From Tubulanus polymorphus (lineage: Eukaryota > Nemertea > Palaeonemertea > Tubulaniformes > Tubulanidae), in assembly GCF_964204645.1 (NCBI RefSeq), contig NC_134036.1, positions 10,402,704-10,466,703 of the forward strand: 64,000 nt of DNA, in the 5' to 3' direction. Positions 54,731 to 64,000 of this stretch are shown here, in pieces (position 1 is the stretch's first letter; every line of letters begins with the position of its first letter). The notes under the pieces are model-generated. The model saw only the letters and a program-made list of their open reading frames with translations, had not been told where the DNA came from and did no database searches. Position numbers and translations under genes: made by a program.

Positions 54731-57700
54731 TGGTAGCAGATTAATACGCTAGATTTTATAGCATGTTTTGGATATGAATCAGAAACTCAATTACCAGTAA
54801 ACAACAATTGTTTTTGATTGGTCTGATTTAATACTAAATCTTTAAAATTTGTGTTAAGTGGGTGTATGTATTTTTTCAATCATTGATTCAAATCTCGTTT
54901 ATTCTTGTACAAGCCTCCCAACCACTACGTTTTAAACGAGCATCTTCATTTTTCAGATCACGAGGACACTAAAAAACAGTTTGTGAAATCTGGGCATTCG
55001 CAATTAGAACGCGTGCTTAAGACAAGTTTTCTGAATTGATGATAGATAAAGATTGATATGATAGATGCGTTAAAATAATGTCGTTGCTCTCGAATATCTG
55101 AAAACATGCATATGGTCAATTAACATACAAAAATGCATTTAAAAATACGAAGTAAAGAGCATGAAAATGTGTTTACAATTATGAAATAAAGTCAAATTAT
55201 TACCAAACGACCTGTCCTTAAGTTTGATTTTGTCGCGCAACTGATGATACGGTGCAATTACAATGTTTATTACAAGTCCATGCAAAACAACGAATTCCTC
55301 TTTTAGTATCGCCATCCAAAAGGAACGTCCAGAACAAGATGTATCTTTGTTAGGGAAATTATGCATCTGTCATAGGTTTTGCCACATCACCAAACGTGAA
55401 AACCTAGGATTCCCCGTAGCCTTACCGCGCGATCAACCATTTTCGTAGACTGGAAATGGGAAAAGTGAAAATAATAGTAAAATACTTGGGTTAAACGAAC
55501 CGTTTCTTTTTGATAAAATCAGACGGCATTTTAAACCGTTTGCAGGAATAAACACGTCTTTAATGTGAAGAACACGTCTTGATGTGACGTATGTGTCTAC
55601 GTAGGAAAACCTGTGCAAATAAATACGCGAAAATCCAAGAATTCCAGCCATGTGTGGTAAGGGTCCGCACACGTTACAACATTCCTCCAGTCTCCTTTTA
55701 AAGAATAACATAATTTAAAATGAGACGCCGGGAAACATTAAAAGTAGAAAAAAACGAGACTGGAAAGAGAACAGCCAGAGCCAATATACCTCTGTGAATA
55801 AAAGCTTATTATACCTACTGGAGAAGATTCTTTCGACCTTCATTATCTATCACTTATTTTCGATCTAATTGTTTGTAAAACATCAGTCTTCGTCCATGAT
55901 TTGAATTCAATCCAATAGTTTTCACTATTTTCCATTTGTTCTGGTCATAAATCTCTAATCTAGAGTACCAATTCCTAATTTTGATGCTGATTAAACATAC
56001 ACTCACGTAAATTTAGGAAAGTCCATATTAAGAATTTCGTTTCTTGCTTTTGTATTGTGTCTACACGCCAGGTAATAACGGAGGTAATAACGGATTCATA
56101 CATTGGACTACAAAGAAAAAAAAAATTCTTGTGTACAGACAGTTCAACATTTTAGATCCCTGAAAAGCTTCCCTTTTAGATATCTCGATAATAATTGACC
56201 ATTTATTTTCTGATTGACCATTAATTTTCCCAAAAAGTCTCCCCTTCGAAAAACCTAAGCAACCAATGTATGTTTGCTTTGTGTTTACCAATGCACTTAT
56301 TATTAGTACATTAGCAAGCACATTGTTACCTTTTCTAGCTATTTCCACTGTTTTCCGTGAAATATTGCATCCTGCATTACATGAATCATTCAACGATACT
56401 CCGGGACTAATAATTCACAAAAAGTTTAGATTAACCATTAAACAATATGATACATGACCAAATGCACGTTTAATGTGAAAAAGACCCACTACGCACACAT
56501 TTAAAATTTCGAACTATTGCTTATCATTGAAAAATTACGACACGACGTTCGATCTCTCACTAGAGATCATATTTTTAAATTTATACGCAGCGGGTTTAAT
56601 TGTTTTTTCAATTAACTACATTTGAGTGTGATTATACTACAAATACAAAGTTATTTTAGCAATGAAGTTTTAATTACAATTAAAAATATTAACAATCCAC
56701 TGGTAAACTCTGAACAACCTTCGGCAACTAACCTCAGACCGTAGATTGGTCTCAGGTGGCCTGCTGATCCACTATTCTTATACTACTACATAATTATACA
56801 GTATATTTAGAAGTAGTCCATTGAAGTACTATTTATTTTCATATCAGGATAATTTGCGTACGGAAGATTGTAAAACGATATCCCATCGAGTTTTATGGTA
56901 CTCTAGAATCAATAACTTACTATCTTCCACGGATACGAATCATCCCAAGTTTACACAATAATTTTCTTGAAAGGGTTATTGTTGATTACGATGTTTTCTA
57001 CTGGTCTGAAGTACCACTAACAGCCGAATGTAGGTGATTCATGTAGAATTTAGATTGTTAAATTTAGGGTGTTAGACACATACGACGGCAAACGGCTATT
57101 CTTATAGTGAGAACGCTGAACTAAATTTATTGCCTAAACGCAGCGAAGTAATCGCCTAAACGCAGATAAACGACTGTCTCGAGCGGAGTTAATGCGTCGA
57201 TCGCTCTAAATTACTTCGAGAAGTTACTGTCTCGGCCAAAAAGTGGCGCGTGTAGCGGTCTGACTGATTCAACCGCGCGCAGCCGTCTCGCGCATATTGT
57301 TCCCTATATGAACGAATACTTTCTTGCGCCAAATTCTGGAAATAACTTCTCCCGGGTCTCCCTACATTTTTGAGGCCGAACTTCCGGTCGATCGATTTTT
57401 TCTTCCCATTAAATAATTGTCCCGTGATCACCAGTGCGTTAAGAGTCGATTTTAGGTATATAACCTAGGAACAAACATCATTGGCGCTTGTGCCTGCAAC
57501 ATAATCGTTCTGGCGTCGGTGAAACTCTCATTCAGCCGTGTGCTGTATTAGACGCATGACTTCACGGCCAAAAGGTAAGTCCCTAACATACGTTGAGCAA
57601 ATATACGTAGCTAGTTTTACGCAGACACTCGCGCATTCTACCGAAACACGCTGTGCGAATAAATTCGCTGTAAAAATAACGTATTGTGTAAGAGGCTTTA

Positions 57701-57982
57701 CTGATGCTTCATCGGGCAAAAGGGTTAATAAGAAAACTTACATGCAATAATTCTTTATCAATTATAGAAACCTTCTTTTATTCAACTTTATGTCAACTGA
57801 AATTACGGACGGATTATTTCCACAATATTTTCATAGATCCAGTTATGAGATCAGATCAAGTGTAGGCATAATGTATTGATTGATGGATACATTGAATGTT
57901 TCTCGCTCCTCAAGCGACAGGCGATGCTGGACCGTAAAAGCGTCCTAAACCGTAAATGTGTTTTTGTTTTTAATATCACCTA
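54731..57982. other. Non-coding stretch; no gene seen
   Basis: Only short ORFs without protein-like character. 57480-57600 contains TTCTGGCGTCGGTGAAAC and a GGTAAGT donor-like site, reminiscent of an LTR-element primer-binding region, but no LTR can be paired. Confidence 0.35.
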
Positions 57983-60900
57983 CTAACGCAGTCTCAAATC
58001 TTTTGTGACTTTCTCAAAATGTATCAAAAATTTAAGTAATTTTTAGTTCATAAGTCTTCAAATATTCATAAATGAACATCACCAATTAAGAGGTCCGCTA
58101 TTGTGAAAATTGACTGCGGGAGGAATATTCCTCCCAAAGTCAATCGATGGAAACTTGACCAAGGGGTCTGATATTCAAACAATTGACTTTGGGAGGAATA
58201 TTCCTTCCAAGGTCAAACGAAGAGAATTTGACCTTCAGTTCTGATATTCAAAGTATCGACGTCGGGAGGAATATTCCTCCGACTGTCAAACGAAGGAAAA
58301 TGGACCTAGGTCTGATATTCGAAATATTGACTTTGGGATGAATATTCGTCCAAACCACTAAACGCTAAAAACCTGAGCTTTTAGAATGATAGGTCTACAT
58401 AAATGATATTGATGTAATTGTTTTTAATAAATAGCATACTATAGCGACGAAACCAGACATATTTAGGCAATTTGATTGTTAATATACACTGTATTTGAGG
58501 GTCTGCGACAAATAATTTTAGAAAGTTAAATAGCTGTAGTACAGGTTCTAATAATGAGCCTAATATAGTCTCCACATCGCAATCAGTTGTTAGAATGCAT
58601 CTTCCTTTTTCTTGTTTTGATCTGAGACGACTAGTTAAATTTTTTTCTTGATTGATTCACGCTGGGAGGTCTACATCAAATTATATTGTTGATCAAATCA
58701 ATTATGTTTCAACTGCGAATTCACATTTGATATTGATATTAATAATCAATATTACTCATCATTATATAGCGCACTGCAGCAAATTGTAACCAGTGTGCTT
58801 TTCATGGGTATACAATTAACACAAGTTGAAGAAATCGAATTTGAAATACGTGGATAATAAAAAATAAGTTGAAGGTAGGGCGGAGCGATCTGACGAAAAG
58901 AAACAACAAACGATATGGGCGCCAAATTGACCCATGCCTAATTGCCCGACCAAATAGTCCGACCAGACCTGAGTCAAATTAAGCCGAGTCCAATTAGCGT
59001 GTTGATTTAAACTGGTTCTGGAAGTCAGTCACTTCGCTTTGCTTAAGTATGGGTTCGTTTTAGAGTCTCTCTTCAAGCATTGTTAAGTATCGAATGAATG
59101 GGTTTGCATTTGAATGTGAAATAAATTTGAACATGAAAATCAGCGCGCTATTTGGTAAGCCATGAAAACAATTAAAGTCGGACCCTGATTCGAGCCAATT
59201 TGTTTGCAAATTAGCCATCGTCCTAGTTTTAACTTCTGATTTCTACCCTGTATAGGCCGGTTTATATTTCTGTTTGTACTCTTTCATAGAAATTCGACAG
59301 ATATCAAATGGCATCTTTGATTACAGACACTGTTGACCGGTACACACCAATATGTCCATCCATCCGACATACGAGCAATTATCTCATTAATGAGATAATT
59401 GCTCGTAGATCCGACAGCTACGTTTTACAACTAGAAGTGCATATAATCAGATTTCTAATGATATTACATGTATTACTGTTAAGAATAAGTTATTAATTAT
59501 GATTAAATACAAAAAGAATTGAGAAAATATCTTGCTTTGAATGGCTTTTAATTAAATATTGGAAAGGGCGATTTTGAAGGGGGAATTTTATCTGCGGTGT
59601 CACTGCTAATCGAGTAATCAAGAAGCACAAACTTCCTAAGGTGATAAAGTGTTTTAAGCAGATCTTTTCCGATTGTGATCCCAATATATGAATTGCACAT
59701 GGAACTATTATGTATAAACACCTCTCACAATTTACGTAATGACTGAGTGGCGTCCTTTTGCACAAGCTATATTACACCATGATGAAAAGTCTTTTATAGT
59801 TTAGAGTTGGATTTCTCGATGTATAAATGCAAGGAGGGTCAGAAGCTTTATGCTCAATAACATTAGGTTCCTATAAATGTTTGCTATGGATTTCAAAATA
59901 AAAGAAAAATCTACGTTTAAATGAGATATCTGTTTCATTACTCGTGATATATCGAGGAATCTCTGCAATAAAATTTGACGATTTCAAAATTATTACAAAA
60001 TGAGCAAACTTTATGATATCTGCTAACAGTATAAATTCAAGCGTATATGCGGATTTGCGTGATATGTAATAAATATCGTAGCGAATAATCAATGAGAAAA
60101 GTATCTACCGTAGCTAGAGATGATAATGAGTCCCATATCCAGAATATCCGAACCAAAATATCTCCCTCAAAAAACCTTCAACCATTCAAAAAAACATAAG
60201 AATATGGTTGTAGGTAAAAATCTCCCTGGTAAAATTCCCCTAGGTAAATATCCCCTGTGTAAAACCGAAAATATTCAAAGTAGGTAAAAATCCCCACTCG
60301 GTGATTTTCAAAGACATTTCAAAGCAAAATGTTTCTCCAATTTTATTAATTTGCTATGAGACTGAAATATGTTAGAACTGTGCAATGAAATCTTTCGTTG
60401 CGATAAATTCTTAAGTAAAACTCTTAGCATAAAATAAATTGTTAGAATTGATAAGAATAATAAATTTTTATTTGTAATATCTAAAGATTCGAACAGGAGT
60501 ATTTTTGAACTGCGGACTCTTGTTAACTGTGGTATATTTCAGCTGTGCGATGCCAAAAATTATTAGAAATAATGTTCTTTTGATTTGAAATATTTTAGAT
60601 TCAAGCTAGTGTAATATATTTGAAATGTGCGATGAACCCTTTCATTAAGCTGTGCGATCACTTTATTTACCAATTAAGTAGTAATGAACAATGTTAATTT
60701 TGTTGTATGTTTTAATTCAAATAGTATATACTATAGTTTGTATACTCATGATATCATTATGGTGTTTCACAGTAAAATATGAATAAATTGGATATATGTT
60801 TCAATAATATGAATTAATTGACCTTAAGATTGTATCTATAATCCATTCAAAAGGAGGGGGATTTCTACCTACACTAAAAAATCGGGGATTTTTACCGAGA

Positions 60901-63658
60901 TGATTTTTGCCGCTAACCATAGATGTAGTTTGTAATTTTGAATAATGGTCTTGGGGATGCACTAATTATGAACAATTTACTTTTGTTTTGTTGAATTAAC
61001 TACTTGTAATCAATTCACTATAGAACTATGGTGGATCCTAACAATGAGTCTGGCCTGCTATTCTAAACTCTTTCCGAAAATTATATTGCTAAGATATTCC
61101 TAGTCTTCATCATTTAGGATGAACTCTAGATGTTGGGCCTGGATATATTTCGGATTCATTAAATGGTATCATGGGCGTGGAATGTTTGGGCGGAGGTATT
61201 ATGCTCCAGTTTCACGCGTAAAACAAACAAACAAAATATATCCATACATACGTCATTGCATTATAGAAATTAAACTGTTGACAAGTTGTAATAAATCTCT
61301 ATAGTTGAAACAATTTTAAAGAAAATGAATTATGTTTGTAGTTTCTATTCAACTACTATTGACTGTGCGCCTCGGGCTCAATCAACTCGTCATCTCCATG
61401 ATTTCTATCACACATTATCAGCTGCCATTGCACTATTTGATTAGGCGGATTAGGCAGTATAATCAAAAGTAGCGTAAATTGATACATGCGAATAATTGAT
61501 GTTTCCAAAGGGTTTTTGTTACATGCTCGTTTACATGGGAATGGTCGAAATTCCCCGTTAAGAATCCCCCGAGAAATCCCATTGAAGAGGTTATGATTTC
61601 CTGCTGTTGGCCTGTTTTTTCGTTTGTATTGCAAAATTTAGTCCAAACTAACTGGAATCGTTTCAAATTGATTTCTGTGAAAATTTTCAATTTTCCCCCA
61701 CATGTCAACAAGTGCCTTTCAAATCAGGATAGATTCCGATTGCGAAATAATGATTGTAGCAATTTTTTTAGTATTATTTATCTATGGTTTGATACGTCAA
61801 GATTTCAGTAAAAAGGGCAACTTTACCGTTTATGTTAGCGAAGCTTGGTATACAAGCAGGCTGACAATAACAAGCCACTGAATTTTATGGGATTAGTCTT
61901 TGTATAGCTCTTTATCTATAGAAAGTCAGTGATTAAGCCCTAAGTAAATATTGCTCAATTAAAGAGAATTCGTTATGATGAGCAATGTACTAGCGATGAC
62001 AGGCCTATGAGGCACCCGTAAATCAAAAATATATTTCGCTGAGCGATGCGAAAATTGTTGAAAATAATAAAACTTTTAATTTGAAATCGCTTAAATCAAA
62101 GCTAGTGTAATATATTTGAACTTCCTAGCGATATATTTGTCCTGTGCGATAACTTTTAGTATTAATTTAGTATTAATGAAGTATATCAATCTTTGGGTGA
62201 ACGGAAAAAATGGCCTAGGGAAAAATTGGGATTAATTGCCGCTAAATGAATATTAGAATTTGCTCCTTTTGTAATAACTTTGAATTGTCAAATTCAACTG
62301 GACATTGGTGTGTGCTGAATATCACGAACAATGAAACATTTATCCTTAAAAACGTTGATTTTCTTTTTCATCTTTCTTTATTTCAATAATAATCAATCGA
62401 TTTTTAAGTCGAATTAATTACTAGGATAGCGACTTAATGTGTGTGTGCTTTTAAGTCAACTAGTTTCCGAACCCATGGTATGTCAATCAAGACAGATCTT
62501 CGTCTAGAAAAAGTAAGATGCATTCTATCATGGACTCTAAAACGATTGATTCGTTTAGAGTCCATGATTCTATCCACTAATTTCAATGTAAGGACTATAT
62601 AAGGCTACATGAATCAATACGAAATCATGTATACCGCAGGTCACTTAATCTAAAGCTTGATTGTGAGAGTTGTTTAAACACAATGGTCACATGAGTAATT
62701 ATTGGGTGTGCGACAATGGGAGAAATCTGCCTCAGACATCTCATCCCGATATCCGGAGTCCTGGGCTTAGTAACTTATGTTTAGAATAAATTTTATCCGA
62801 TATTTTTATAACAATGTTTTTCTCTCTTCTCTCTCTCCGTAAATTCCGGACGTTTTCTGGGTGCTAACGTTCAGTGGCTAGTAGGCTGGATTGTATTTTC
62901 TCTTATTTCATAAATCACAATGCATATAAACTAAAACTGAACTGAATTGAAACTGAGTTCGGTTAGCAGTATAAAACTCCTAATTAACTTTCGGAATTAT
63001 ATATAAAAGAGTGAAGAGTGAAACATCAACCCTTATACCGAATACACTTGTATAAATGAGAAAATGCACACTAGGACAATGGCTAATTTGCGACCTTAAA
63101 ATGAAATAAAGACTCGAATTTCTTTTATCTCACGCGATCAAATTTATAACCAATCTTTATATAGTCCCCTGTAAAATCTAAACTCAATTTCTATATTATA
63201 CACGTGATTTGATAACGATTTCTCAACTTCGTGTTTATTCTATAATGAGAAGCGCACTGATTAGATCTTATTTCAACAGATTGTCGAACAAGTTACAGCA
63301 ATTTACTGTTAGAGAAAGAAAATACTAAATCTATTAAGTTTTCTAAAATTATATGTAAGCGTCATACCATCTCATGCTCTAGGATATCGTGTATCGTAAC
63401 ATTTGAAATTCCTAAATCTACCTGGCTTCATTGGGTACTGTTTTTTAAAAAGAAAAACAAATAACACCCAACGCATCAATACCTAAAAGTTCAGGTTATA
63501 ATTCTAAAAGTTCAGGTTATAACGTTTAGAATATTCCTCCCTAAGTCAATACTTTGAATATAAGACCAGGCAAAATTCTCTTCGTTGGACTTTTGGAGGA
63601 ATCGTTTGAATATCGGACCCCTTGGTCGAGTTTCGATCGATTGACATTGGGAGGAATT
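57983..63658 (+). mobile_element. Long-TIR element, copy B (internally deleted)
   Basis: Second copy of the 17146-23727 element, same orientation. The left TIR lacks about 365 bases corresponding to about 17240-17440 of copy A (junction near 58080). The right side lacks about 215 bases near 63128, and the right TIR is cut at 63658. The palindromic subrepeats (58118-58285) and the 38-bp palindrome (59370-59407) are kept. No transposase is seen. Confidence 0.75.
59370..59407. repeat. 38-bp perfect palindrome inside copy B
   Basis: Identical to 18732-18769. Confidence 0.85.
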
Positions 63659-63749
63659 TGTTGTCGAATAAATACTATAATCCGTGTAAACTGTAGATAA
63701 ATGAAGAAATCCCACACTTCGAATTTGAAATTATACTATCAAATTTATT

Positions 63750-63800
63750 ATTACGAAACCACAACGTTTCGGCTGTTGACTAACAGCCATCATCATGTGA
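63750..63800. repeat. Inverted counterpart of the 49540 repeat
   Basis: CCACAACGTTTCGGCTGTTG followed by ACTAACAGCC, the reverse complement of the 49540-49600 block. Confidence 0.5.
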
Positions 63801-63804
63801 ATTA

Positions 63805-64000
63805 ATATTTAAACAAAAATAGAAGATAATATTGAGCCTAAAAAAGAAGATGATATTGAAAGAAAAATAGAAGATAATATTGAAACAAAGAATGAAGATA
63901 ATATTGAAACAAAAAAAAGAAGATGTAACAGAATCTACTTCTAACTATGAAATAGAAAAATCAAATGTTAAACCAAAAGATATCATTAGATGCATGTCTT
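63805..64000 (+). pseudogene. AT-rich acidic repeat-coding relic at the window edge
   Basis: The plus strand reads four times an EDNIE(T/P/R)K-type 10-12 residue repeat (DNA unit GAAGATAATATTGAAAC), then shifts frame and continues as Ser/Asn/Glu/Lys-rich sequence to the window end. Composition and codon use match the relic at 7550-8945, so the two may derive from the same kind of element. Confidence 0.35.

Noticed and set aside
54950-55040. Second exon of the fourth knottin relic
   Set aside because: A TTTTCAG is present, but the following frame lacks the cysteine framework.
57480-57600. 5' LTR and primer-binding site of a retrotransposon
   Set aside because: TTCTGGCGTCGGTGAAAC is suggestive, but no matching LTR and no gag frame follow.

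Overview
The window is nuclear DNA of an invertebrate animal, AT-rich and densely packed with repeats. Three signs point to a eukaryote: small spliced genes with GT-AG introns, a Polinton/Maverick element, and LTR and non-LTR retrotransposon relics. A family of secreted six-cysteine peptides with the C-C-CC-C-C framework would fit a mollusc or another lophotrochozoan, but nothing here proves the phylum. I found no convincing conventional housekeeping gene.

Layout. 0.2-2.8 kb: a long transposase-like ORF whose residue spacing recalls the RAG1/Transib catalytic core. 4.8-6.2 kb: one orphan exon-like ORF. 6.4-11.3 kb: a fold-back structure with roughly 0.95-1.1 kb inverted arms around a decayed AT-rich gene relic and GTG/CAC arrays. 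12.8-13.4 kb: knottin gene 1. 13.7-14.0 kb: an AACGTT-rich array. 17.15-23.73 kb: a 6.6 kb element with long terminal inverted repeats and no visible gene; a second direct copy lies at 57.98-63.66 kb. 23.7-26.9 kb: the 3' part of a Ty3/gypsy-like element (integrase fragment, polypurine tract, LTR with TATA box). 27.0-31.05 kb: two copies of a LINE reverse-transcriptase fragment, a MITE-like inverted repeat and a 1.9 kb array of about 31-bp units. About 31.06-44.7 kb: a truncated Polinton. 45.4-55 kb: knottin genes 2 and 3 and a relic, among duplicated non-coding segments.

The Polinton carries, from left to right: a spliced C2H2-zinc-finger/DNA polymerase B gene (minus), truncated before the polymerase palm; a small helical ORF; the packaging ATPase; two conserved Polinton proteins; a one-repeat TBP-like protein; a Cys-rich ORF; the chromodomain integrase; the penton-like minor capsid protein; a small core/pVI-like protein; the double-jelly-roll major capsid protein; the adenovirus-type protease; a RING protein (minus); a two-domain PC4-like protein (minus); and a Cys-rich RING-like protein (plus). 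Polymerase, ATPase, integrase, penton, major capsid and PC4 genes carry frameshifts or stops, and the integrase also lacks its second catalytic Asp. Several small genes, including the protease and the TBP-like gene, remain open. The copy looks recently inactivated and is missing its left end.

The most interesting items are the RAG1-like residue pattern at 0.2-2.5 kb, the half-TBP and tandem PC4-like genes of the Polinton, the phase-0 spliced zinc-finger/PolB fusion, and the knottin family with its duplicated 5' exon/promoter.
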